Source of the DNA: Bog-159 sp035308525
Lineage (GTDB): Bacteria; Acidobacteriota; Terriglobia; Bryobacterales; Bryobacteraceae
DNA length: 28,643 nt
Assembly (NCBI GenBank): GCA_035308525.1
Contig: DATGGM010000209.1
Span: 1 to 28,643, forward strand
Reading direction: 5' to 3'
Shown: piece by piece, positions 22,190-28,643 of the stretch
Layout of the letters: each line of letters starts with the position of its first letter
Numbering within the stretch: the stretch's first letter is position 1
Translations under genes and position numbers: made by a program
Notes under the pieces: generated by a model
Seen by the model: only the letters and a program-made list of their open reading frames with translations
Told to the model about the DNA's origin: nothing
The model's database searches: none

Positions 22190-22585
22190 ATGGAAATCAA
22201 GAGAATCGGCTCCCAACCTTCCGCCCATGGACCGTCAGATTGGTTCACTGGCAGGGTACGTATCGATCCGCTTTTTCAGGCGCCCGATCCGGCGCTTGTG
22301 CAAGGTGCCAGCGTTACTTTCGAGCCGGGTGCCAGGACTGCCTGGCACACCCACCCACTGGGCCAGACCCTCATCGTAACCGCCGGCAGCGGACGGGCAC
22401 AGCGCTGGGGCGGACCCGTCGAGGAGATCCGGCCCGGTGATGTGGTCTGGTTTCCGCCCGGCGAGAAGCACTGGCACGGCTCCGCGCCCACCACGGCCAT
22501 GACCCACATAGCCATTCAGGAAAAGCTCGACGGTAAAGTCGTCGACTGGATGGAGCAGGTCAGCGACGAACAATACCTGGCCTGA
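22190..22585 (+). CDS. Small cupin-domain protein
   Basis: 131 residues from ATG 22190, with AAGGAG nine bases upstream, 25 bp after the reductase. One cupin beta-barrel with metal ligands: motif 1 ARTAWHTHPLGQ gives His53, His55 and Gln59 (the usual Glu is Gln), motif 2 PGDVVWFPPGEKHWHG gives His94 (and His96). Members of this small-cupin group (often annotated as quercetin-dioxygenase-like) lie beside AraC-regulated oxidoreductases, but their chemistry is usually unknown. A role in handling a carbonyl or phenolic compound with its neighbours is inferred. Confidence 0.9.
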   Translation: MEIKRIGSQPSAHGPSDWFTGRVRIDPLFQAPDPALVQGASVTFEPGARTAWHTHPLGQTLIVTAGSGRAQRWGGPVEEIRPGDVVWFPPGEKHWHGSAPTTAMTHIAIQEKLDGKVVDWMEQVSDEQYLA

Positions 22586-22631
22586 ACAACGCCTGATCAG
22601 GCCGAAAGACAACCAACAGGAGCATTAATCC

Positions 22632-23690
22632 ATGTACCAGACGAAAGCATACTCCGCCACAAGCGCGGCTTCGCCGCTTGCCGGCGCCACCATCCCGCGG
22701 CGCGACCCAACCGCGCACGACGTGCAGATCGAAATCTTGTTCTGCGGCATCTGCCACTCCGATCTTCATTCCGTCCGCAACGAGTGGAGCGAGTTCATGC
22801 CCACTGTCTATCCGATTGTTCCCGGCCATGAGATCGTCGGGCGGGTCGCCAGGGTGGGCTCGGCGGTTACCGGCTACAAGCCGGGCGATCTCGCGGCGGT
22901 TGGCTGCCTGGTCGACTCGGATCGCACCTGCCCCCGCTGCCAGGCCGGCCTTGAGCAGTTCTGCCCGAATATGACGCTCACCTTCAACTCCCCGGACAAG
23001 CACCTCGGTGGCGTCACCTACGGTGGCTACTCCGCCAGCATCGTAGTCGACCAGCGCTTCGTTCTGCGCGTCCCCTCTAACCTCGATCTCGCCGCGGCCG
23101 CTCCGCTGCTCTGTGCCGGGATCACGACCTATTCCCCCATGCGCCATTGGGGCGTCGCCAAAGGCAAGAAGGTTGGCGTCGTCGGCCTAGGCGGGCTGGG
23201 TCACATGGGTGTGAAGTTTGCACAGGCCCTCGGAGCCCACGTAGTGGTCTTCACCACCTCGCCAAATAAAAAGGAAGACGCTCTCCGCCTCGGCGCTCAC
23301 GAAGTCGTCGTTTCCCGCAATGCCGATGAGATGAAGAAGCACGCCGGCAGCTTCGACTTCATTCTCGACGCCGTCTCGGCCGACCACGACATCGACGCCT
23401 ATCTCAACCTGCTCGGTCTTGACGGCAACCTGACCCTTGTAGGCGCTCCCCCCAAGCCCCTGGGCGTCTCCGCATTCGGCCTGATCATGGCCCGCCGCAG
23501 CCTGTCCGGATCGGCCATCGGCGGCCTCCCGGAAACCCAGGAGATGCTCGACTTCTGCGGCGCACACAACATCACCGCCGATGTCGAAGTCATTCCCATC
23601 CAGAAGGTCAACGAAGCCTACCAGAGACTGCTCAAGTCCGATGTGAAGTACCGCTTCTCGATTGATATGGCTTCGCTCCAATCCGCGTAA
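22632..23690 (+). CDS. Zinc-dependent NADP alcohol dehydrogenase/aldehyde reductase (YahK-like)
   Basis: 352 residues from ATG 22632 with AGGAG upstream. Catalytic zinc ligands are Cys41 (FCGICHSD), His66 with Glu67 (VPGHEIVG) and Cys161 (PLLCAGIT). The structural-zinc loop is D97-x2-C100-x2-C103-x7-C111: the first of the usual four Cys is Asp, a pattern seen with an acidic residue in some archaeal alcohol dehydrogenases. The coenzyme motif is GLGGLGHMG (about 184-192). It likely reduces aldehydes with NADPH, complementing the aldo/keto reductase in the same operon; the substrate is unknown. Confidence 0.95.
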   Translation: MYQTKAYSATSAASPLAGATIPRRDPTAHDVQIEILFCGICHSDLHSVRNEWSEFMPTVYPIVPGHEIVGRVARVGSAVTGYKPGDLAAVGCLVDSDRTCPRCQAGLEQFCPNMTLTFNSPDKHLGGVTYGGYSASIVVDQRFVLRVPSNLDLAAAAPLLCAGITTYSPMRHWGVAKGKKVGVVGLGGLGHMGVKFAQALGAHVVVFTTSPNKKEDALRLGAHEVVVSRNADEMKKHAGSFDFILDAVSADHDIDAYLNLLGLDGNLTLVGAPPKPLGVSAFGLIMARRSLSGSAIGGLPETQEMLDFCGAHNITADVEVIPIQKVNEAYQRLLKSDVKYRFSIDMASLQSA

Positions 23691-23728
23691 AGGCGGTGCC
23701 TTCAACGGCTCCTGCTATCCTGAAACTA

Positions 23729-25021
23729 ATGCCGGTTCCCACCTCGGGGCGTGAAAGCGATGCTCCGCCGCTGGTCCTCCAGGAGCTTCCCACAGAATCC
23801 GGGCCCCTCACCGGCCTGGCGCAAGCCTTCCGCGCATTGCGCCACCGCAATTTCCGCCTTTTCCTCGCCGGCCAGATTGTCTCGCTCGTCGGAACCTGGA
23901 TGCAAAACGTCGCGCAGGCCTGGCTGGTCTATCGAATCTCGCACTCCGAACTGTTGTTGGGCACCGCCTGGTTTTGCTCGCAGATCCCGGTATTCGCCCT
24001 CGGCCCTCTGGGCGGGCTGGCGGCCGACCGCTACTCGCGCCACCGCCTGGTCGTTGTCACGCAAATCCTCTCCATGCTCCAGGCCTTCGCGCTGGCGGCT
24101 CTCACGCTCACCGGCAAGGTGCAAGTGCCCCACATCCTGGCGCTCGCCGTGTTGCTGGGTGTGATCAACGCCTTCGATCTGCCGGCCCGCCAGTCGCTGA
24201 TCATCGAGATGACCAGCAAAGACGACCTCCTGTATGCCATCTCGCTCAATTCAGCCATCTTCAACGGCGCCCGCGTGATTGGACCCGCCATCGCCGGACT
24301 GCTGGTGGCGGCCGTCGGCGAAGGTCTCTGCTTCCTGCTCAACGGCGTCAGCTTTCTGGCAGTCATCGGTTGCCTGCTGGCGATGCGCTTGCCCAAATTT
24401 ACCCGCGAAGCCCCGGACTCGCCGTGGGCCCATCTGGTCGAAGGCTTCAAGTATGTCCATGGCCACCGCGCCGTCCGCACTCTGCTCGCCATGATGGGTA
24501 CCATCACCATCGCCAGCATGCCGGCCGTGGTCCTGATGCCGTTCTTCGCCCAGGATATTTTCCATCGCGGATCCGGCGGCATGGGAGTCCTGATGGGCGC
24601 CATGGGCGCGGGCGCCGTGGCCGGCACCTTGGTTCTGGCCTGGCGGGCGCGCGTCTCCAGCTTGCCCCAAGTCATCTTTTGGAGCGCCCTGCTGTTGGGC
24701 GCCGGCTTCTGCGTGTTCGCGTGGTCCAACAATTTCTACTTCTCGCTGGCAATTATGCCGCTGATCGGATATAGTGTGATGCGCCAGATGGCGTCCGCCA
24801 ATACGTTGATCCAGACCATGATTCCTGATGAATTCCGCGGCCGCATCATGGCTCTCTACTCCATGACGGTGGTCGGCCTGGGCCCTTTCGGTAGCCTGGC
24901 CGCGGGGGCCATGGCCAAGGCCTTCGGCGCGCGCCTGACGGTCCTGGCCGGCGGCTTGCTCGCCATTGCCGCGGCCGCCGTCTTCCGCATGCACTTGCAC
25001 GCATTTCGAGAGGTGCGCTAA
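23729..25021 (+). CDS. MFS transporter, MFS_3/EntS-like exporter
   Basis: 430 residues from ATG 23729; a GTG at 23696 gives an 11-residue longer form. ATG 23729 is preferred because TATCCT (23716-23721) ends seven bases before it and no ribosome-binding site serves either. About 11-12 transmembrane helices follow FRALRHRNFRLFLAGQIVSLVGTWMQNVAQAWLV, the hallmark of the enterobactin-exporter-like MFS_3 family, with LAADRYSRHRLVVVTQ in the loop between helices 2 and 3. A central NAFDLPARQSLIIEM and a C-terminal MIPDEFRGRIMALYSM are also typical. It should export a small molecule by proton antiport; substrate unknown. The downstream zincin-like gene starts at the base after its stop codon. Confidence 0.9.
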   Translation: MPVPTSGRESDAPPLVLQELPTESGPLTGLAQAFRALRHRNFRLFLAGQIVSLVGTWMQNVAQAWLVYRISHSELLLGTAWFCSQIPVFALGPLGGLAADRYSRHRLVVVTQILSMLQAFALAALTLTGKVQVPHILALAVLLGVINAFDLPARQSLIIEMTSKDDLLYAISLNSAIFNGARVIGPAIAGLLVAAVGEGLCFLLNGVSFLAVIGCLLAMRLPKFTREAPDSPWAHLVEGFKYVHGHRAVRTLLAMMGTITIASMPAVVLMPFFAQDIFHRGSGGMGVLMGAMGAGAVAGTLVLAWRARVSSLPQVIFWSALLLGAGFCVFAWSNNFYFSLAIMPLIGYSVMRQMASANTLIQTMIPDEFRGRIMALYSMTVVGLGPFGSLAAGAMAKAFGARLTVLAGGLLAIAAAAVFRMHLHAFREVR

Positions 25022-26278
25022 ATGTCTATCCGGACCGCGCTCATCCCCGCTCTTCTGCTCCTGATCGCGGCCCCGCCGGTCTCCCCCCAGGACGGCGTCG
25101 ACACCAGCCAGGCGCGCGAGATCTTCAACGAGATCGGCGGCATTCTGAAAGACCTCCAGGAGATCACCGGCTTCAAGATCAAGCGCCAGGTGCCCGCCGA
25201 AATCATCACCCGCGACAAGGTGAAAGAGTTTCTGGAAAAGCGCCTCAAAGAGACCTCTTCGCCCGAAGAGATCCGCGTCGAAGAGCTTACCCTGAAAAAG
25301 TTCGGCCTGGTGCCTCAGGACTTCGATCTGGCTAAGAACACCGTCGACTTGCTCACCGAGCAGGCCGCCGCTTTCTACGACTTCCATCGCAAGAAGCTCT
25401 TCATCACCGATTGGACGCCGTCCATCACCCGCGAGCCCGCCCTCGTTCACGAACTTGGCCACGCGCTGGCGGATCAGAACGTGAACCTGGAAAAGTTCAT
25501 CAAGCAGGGCCGCAACAGTGACGACGGTTCGCTGGCGCGATTAGCCGTCATGGAAGGCCAGGCTTCCTGGTTGATGGCCGAGTACCTCGCGCGCAAGGCC
25601 GGCCAGTCTTTGGCCTCTTCGCCGATCCTGCTCGAAACCATGGCGCACGGCATCGAATCCGGCTCCAGCCAGTTCCCCGTTTTCGAGAGCCAGCCGCTTT
25701 ACCTGCGACAGACTTTGGTGTTCCCGTACAGCCAGGGCCTGCTCTTCCAGAATGCCGTCTATCAACGGATGAAGCAGCGGGCGTTTGAAGAAGTATTTCG
25801 CCGCCCGCCCGCCAGCACCCGCCAGATCCTGCATCCGGACACCTACTTTTCGGGCGACCAGCCGGCTCATCCGGCTCTGCCGCGGCTCCCCGATGCGCAT
25901 GGGTACAAGCGCATCGCCGATGGCACCGTCGGGGAATTGGATCACGCCATCCTGTTGGAACAATACAGCAGCAAAGACGAGTCCGCGGCCCTCTCGCCGC
26001 ACTGGCGGGGCGGCGCATATGCCCTGATGGAGCACCACTCGCCGGAACGCGTGGTCTTGCTGTACGCCGTCGAATGGGACGATGCCGCTGCCGCCGCGCG
26101 TTACTTCAAGACCTACCGTCAGCTGCTCGGCAAAAAGTGGAAGCATCTGGAGATCCAATCCGAGAGCGACACCCAGCTTGCCGGAACCGGCGACGACGGA
26201 CACTTCCAGGTGCAACTGGCCGGCAGCGTCGTCAGCAGCGTGGAAGGCGCGGAGAACTCGCTGGCGCCGGTGCGATAA
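25022..26278 (+). CDS. Exported zincin-like protein with HEXXH motif
   Basis: 418 residues from ATG 25022, abutting the transporter stop codon, with GAGGTG upstream. A signal peptide (TALIPALLLLIAAPPVSPQ) is followed by a helical region. The metal-binding HELGH (143-147) is followed by AVMEGQAS, whose Glu178 has the E-G-x-A setting of a gluzincin third ligand. The C-terminal third contains a domain with YALMEHHSPERVVLLYAVEWDD. It could be a metallopeptidase acting outside the cytoplasm, or a peptidase-like protein with another role; no substrate is suggested. Its co-linear position with an exporter suggests processing or handling of an exported molecule. Confidence 0.75.
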   Translation: MSIRTALIPALLLLIAAPPVSPQDGVDTSQAREIFNEIGGILKDLQEITGFKIKRQVPAEIITRDKVKEFLEKRLKETSSPEEIRVEELTLKKFGLVPQDFDLAKNTVDLLTEQAAAFYDFHRKKLFITDWTPSITREPALVHELGHALADQNVNLEKFIKQGRNSDDGSLARLAVMEGQASWLMAEYLARKAGQSLASSPILLETMAHGIESGSSQFPVFESQPLYLRQTLVFPYSQGLLFQNAVYQRMKQRAFEEVFRRPPASTRQILHPDTYFSGDQPAHPALPRLPDAHGYKRIADGTVGELDHAILLEQYSSKDESAALSPHWRGGAYALMEHHSPERVVLLYAVEWDDAAAAARYFKTYRQLLGKKWKHLEIQSESDTQLAGTGDDGHFQVQLAGSVVSSVEGAENSLAPVR

Positions 26279-26288
26279 ACTTGGCTTT

Positions 26289-26870
26289 ATGCTGAACCGC
26301 CGTTTCCTCTGTGTGCTGGCCGGCGCGTGCCTGGCCGCGGCCCCGGCAATGGCCGCCGAAGTCCCGCGTCCCTCCCCGGATTTCGCCGTCGACACCATCA
26401 ACAACGGCCAGAAAATCCATTTGAGCCAGTACAAAGGCAAAGTGTGTGTGCTGGCCTTCATCCTGACTACTTGCCCGCACTGCCAGAAGACCGTCGGCTA
26501 CCTCTCGGCCCTGCAGAACGAATTCGCCCCGCGCGGTCTCCAGGTGCTGGCCAGCGCCACCGAAGACATGGCCGCTATGAACCTGCCGGACTTTATCCAG
26601 CGCTTCCATCCCACTTTCCCGGTGGGCTTCAACAATTACAACGTGGTGCTCGGGTTCCTGCAGCATGATCCCATGTTCAAGCTGTTCATGCCGCAGTTGG
26701 TCTTCATCGACCGGCAGGGAACCATTCGCGCGCAGTACGGCGGCGACGACAAGTTCTTCGCCGAAGACCAGGAAAAACACCTGCGCGACCAGATCGAGAC
26801 GCTGCTGAAAGAAGGTCAGGCCACGGAGAAGAAGCATCCCGTACCCCCGCCCGTCAAAAAAGCTTCCTGA
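26289..26870 (+). CDS. Exported thioredoxin-fold protein, TlpA/redoxin-like
   Basis: 193 residues from ATG 26289, which opens a signal peptide (MLNRRFLCVLAGACLAAAPAMAA); the frame is open far upstream inside the zincin gene but is not a real extension. The redoxin fold contains the dithiol motif CPHC (Cys62, Cys65) in FILTTCPHCQKTVGYLS and the cis-Pro region MPQLVFIDRQG. It should reduce or form disulfides in the periplasm. The CPHC motif is shared with DsbA, while the overall layout is TlpA/AhpC-like. The C-terminal 20 residues are a Pro/Lys tail. No ribosome-binding site is seen; TAAACT ends seven bases before the ATG and overlaps the upstream stop codon. Confidence 0.88.
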   Translation: MLNRRFLCVLAGACLAAAPAMAAEVPRPSPDFAVDTINNGQKIHLSQYKGKVCVLAFILTTCPHCQKTVGYLSALQNEFAPRGLQVLASATEDMAAMNLPDFIQRFHPTFPVGFNNYNVVLGFLQHDPMFKLFMPQLVFIDRQGTIRAQYGGDDKFFAEDQEKHLRDQIETLLKEGQATEKKHPVPPPVKKAS

Positions 26871-26928
26871 ACCTGCGGAGCGGCTGACATCGCCGCCGAT
26901 GCGGCATAGCTCGCCTAGAATAATACCA

Positions 26929-28128
26929 GTGGTCCTCCTGCAAAACGTCTCCAAGCTCTACAAGCTCTACCGCAGCCCCTCCGACCGCCTGCGCGAGGCC
27001 CTCCCCTTCGTCCGCCGCCCCTTCCACACCGATTTCTGGGCGCTGCGAGATATCGGCTTCCAGGTCGAAAAGGGTGAGACGCTCGCCCTGGTCGGACCCA
27101 ACGGCTCCGGCAAGAGTACCCTGCTCCAGATCGTCGCCGGCATCCTGCAGCCCACCCAGGGCCGCGTGGTCGCGCGGGGACGCATCGCCGCCCTCCTCGA
27201 ACTCGGCGCCGGCTTCAACCCCGAATTCACCGGCCGCGAGAACGTCTTCCTGAACGGCGAAATCCTGGGCCTCACCCGCGCCGAAATCGAGCGCGCCATG
27301 CCCTCTATCGAGGCCTTCGCCGAGATCGGCGAGTTCATCGCCCGCCCCGTCAAGGAGTATTCGAGCGGCATGTACGTGCGCCTGGCCTTTGCCACCGCCA
27401 TCCACGTCGATCCCGAAATCCTTATCGTGGATGAAGCCCTCGCCGTGGGCGACGCGGTCTTCGCCAACCGCTGCGTCCGCAAGTTCGAAGAGCTGCGCGA
27501 GCGCAAAATCACGGTGCTGTTCGTCTCCCACGATCTCGGCCTCGTCAAGCAGCTTTCCGATCGCGCCATCCTGCTGCTCCACGGCCGCATCGCCGCTCAG
27601 GGCGCGCCCAGCGATGTCATCAACCGCTACATAGGGCTGGTGCTCGATCAACAGCAGGCCCGCCGGCAGAAGCAGCAGCGCTTCGAAGCCAGTTACCGCC
27701 ATGGCGATGGCCGCAGCGAGATCCTGGGCGTCGAGCTTCTCAATGCCGATGGCGCGCCGGTCGAGTCGGTCCTGGGCGGCCAGCCCGTCACCGTGCGCGT
27801 GCGCTGCCGTTTCTATCAGCCCGCCTGCGATCCCATGGTGGGCATCCTTATTCGCACCCGCATCGGCATGGAGGTCTACGGCACCAACACCCGCATCGAG
27901 AAGAAGCACCTCGGCAGCTACAATGCGGGCGACGAGCTGGCCGTGGATTTCCACTTCGAGTGCTGGCTTACGCCGCAGTCCTATACGCTCACCGTGGCTA
28001 CCCAAAACCCGGATGGATCCAGTCACGACTGGCTGGATGACGTAATCCTCTTCGAAGTGGTCGATGCCCGCGCCGCCGCCGGCGTCGCCAACCTGCGGGC
28101 CCGGATCGAATGGCGCGTATCGCGGTGA
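26929..28128 (+). CDS. ABC transporter ATP-binding protein, Wzt-like polysaccharide exporter
   Basis: 399 residues from GTG 26929. This start matches the family N-terminus; a TAGAAT (26916-26921) ends seven bases before it. An in-frame ATG at 26899 has no ribosome-binding site. The ATPase domain (about 1-235) has Walker A GPNGSGKST, the signature YSSGMYVRLAFA typical of O-antigen and teichoic-acid exporters, and Walker B ILIVDEALAVGD. The C-terminal about 140 residues form a Wzt_C-like beta domain (SEILGVELLNADGAPVESV) that in Wzt recognises the modified glycan end. It would power export of an O-antigen-like glycan with a Wzm permease, but no permease gene is seen here. It overlaps the next gene by 19 bases. 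Confidence 0.92.
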   Translation: MVLLQNVSKLYKLYRSPSDRLREALPFVRRPFHTDFWALRDIGFQVEKGETLALVGPNGSGKSTLLQIVAGILQPTQGRVVARGRIAALLELGAGFNPEFTGRENVFLNGEILGLTRAEIERAMPSIEAFAEIGEFIARPVKEYSSGMYVRLAFATAIHVDPEILIVDEALAVGDAVFANRCVRKFEELRERKITVLFVSHDLGLVKQLSDRAILLLHGRIAAQGAPSDVINRYIGLVLDQQQARRQKQQRFEASYRHGDGRSEILGVELLNADGAPVESVLGGQPVTVRVRCRFYQPACDPMVGILIRTRIGMEVYGTNTRIEKKHLGSYNAGDELAVDFHFECWLTPQSYTLTVATQNPDGSSHDWLDDVILFEVVDARAAAGVANLRARIEWRVSR

Positions 28129-28385
28129 AAGTGCATCCGCGCGCCCGCCGCACACGCATCGCCGGCCGTCTCGGCGAAGCCTGGAAGCTGGATTTGGCGG
28201 CGCCGCCCGCCGACGGCAAAGCCAACCAGGCCTGCATAGGCTTCTTCGCGGACCTCGCCGGTGTGCCCCAATCGCGCGTGCGGATCGTGTTAGGCTTGTC
28301 AAGCCGGACCAAAGTCATCGAGATCGAGGGGGTTGATCAGGCCTTGCTGGAAATGAAAATGGCCAACCCTGAGGCGACAAAATGA
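28110..28385 (+). CDS. DUF167 family protein (YggU-like)
   Basis: 91 residues from ATG 28110, overlapping the end of the ABC ATPase gene. The family pattern is clear: IAVKVHPRARRTRIAG, LDLAAPPADGKANQACIGFFA, and VRIVLGLSSRTKVIEIEG. It is a small cytoplasmic alpha/beta protein of unknown function, conserved in bacteria and archaea and often beside unrelated housekeeping genes. It overlaps the symporter gene by four bases (ATGA), suggesting one operon. Confidence 0.93.
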   Translation: MARIAVKVHPRARRTRIAGRLGEAWKLDLAAPPADGKANQACIGFFADLAGVPQSRVRIVLGLSSRTKVIEIEGVDQALLEMKMANPEATK

Positions 28386-28643
28386 TCTACGCCGTAGTCC
28401 TGTCCATCATCGTCGCTGTCCTGCTGGGCACCGCCCTGGTGCGCTCCCGCTCCGTCCGCAACCAGGCCGATTTCCTGGTGGCCGGCCGCCAGCTCGCCTG
28501 GCCCGTTCTGGTCTTCACCCTGCTCTCTTCCTGGATCGGCGCCGGCAGTCTCTTCGCCGGCGGCGAGAACGCCTATCGCAACGGCTTCGCGGCCCTCTGG
28601 CAGCCCGCCGGCGGATGGGTCGGACTGGTCCTGATCGCCGTCA
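28382..28643 (+). CDS. Sodium:solute symporter family protein, N-terminal fragment
   Basis: 87 codons are present; the gene continues past the right edge. The first transmembrane helix (IYAVVLSIIVAVLLGTALV) is followed by the SSS hallmark NQADFLVAGRQLAWPVLVFTLLSSWIGAGSLFAGGENAY, then RNGFAALWQPAGGWVG. It is a PutP/SGLT-fold transporter coupling Na+ to uptake of an organic solute that cannot be named. Its start overlaps the stop codon of the DUF167 gene, so it belongs to the same transcript. Confidence 0.9.
   Translation, partial: MIYAVVLSIIVAVLLGTALVRSRSVRNQADFLVAGRQLAWPVLVFTLLSSWIGAGSLFAGGENAYRNGFAALWQPAGGWVGLVLIAV

Noticed and set aside
24251..25462. Minus-strand open frame spanning the MFS and zincin genes
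   Set aside because: Crosses two well-supported genes on the other strand and is Gly/His/Gln-rich with no motif.
26854..28302. Long minus-strand open frame of 482 codons opposite the ABC ATPase
   Set aside because: It is a high-GC shadow of the Wzt-like gene: composition is skewed to Gly/Ala/Asp/His, no family motif is seen, and the plus-strand gene has complete ABC motifs.

Overview
The window is a high-GC, gene-dense bacterial chromosome segment, most likely from an Acidobacteriota member of the Solibacter/Bryobacter type. This is inferred from a VWFA-related protein of the acidobacterial kind, many small exported proteins, an exported RraA-like protein paired with a PQQ-type propeller, and an orphan sugar-binding lipoprotein. 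No rRNA, tRNA, CRISPR array, prophage or complete insertion sequence was seen.

Layout. 1-3413: the 5' part of gyrA (minus strand, running off the left edge), a small exported protein, an exported cyclophilin, a small membrane protein and a sigma-70-like factor. 3414-3791 is an AT-richer region with no gene. 3792-7071: an SPFH/band-7 membrane protein facing a NarL-type response regulator and its overlapping histidine kinase. 7072-9449: a tiny Lys-rich exported protein with a 5' hairpin leader and a strong terminator, then a decayed Rpn/YadD-type nuclease ('putative transposase') gene whose remnant runs in frame into an ArnT/PMT-like glycosyltransferase. 9439-12506 (minus): sugar-binding lipoprotein, an unrecognised polytopic membrane protein with an internal Asp/His repeat, and a lipoprotein, apparently one operon. 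12715-16128: VWFA-related protein facing priA. 16151-18570 (minus): exported RraA-like protein translationally coupled to a PQQ-like beta-propeller. 18612-18926: wreckage of a VapBC-like toxin-antitoxin pair. 18912-21043 (minus): AraC-type regulator and GH27 alpha-galactosidase. 21172-23690: aldo/keto reductase, cupin and zinc alcohol dehydrogenase, divergent from the AraC gene and resembling the aldehyde-response layout of yqhC-yqhD-dkgA. 23729-28643: MFS exporter, exported zincin-like protein, exported thioredoxin-fold protein, Wzt-like ABC ATPase with a C-terminal sugar-recognition domain, DUF167 protein, and the start of a sodium:solute symporter.

The most interesting observations are: (i) the nuclease remnant joined in frame to the glycosyltransferase; (ii) the repeated D-x3-H-x3-G-x-D-x5/6-P-H motif in the unknown membrane protein at 10326-11498; (iii) the VapBC relic; (iv) eight genes without a Shine-Dalgarno sequence that have a TA-rich -10-like hexamer 5-7 nt before the start codon, suggesting leaderless transcription; and (v) two mutually exclusive hairpins in the leader of the Lys-rich protein. 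No complete new multi-gene defence or biosynthetic system can be claimed from the sequence alone.
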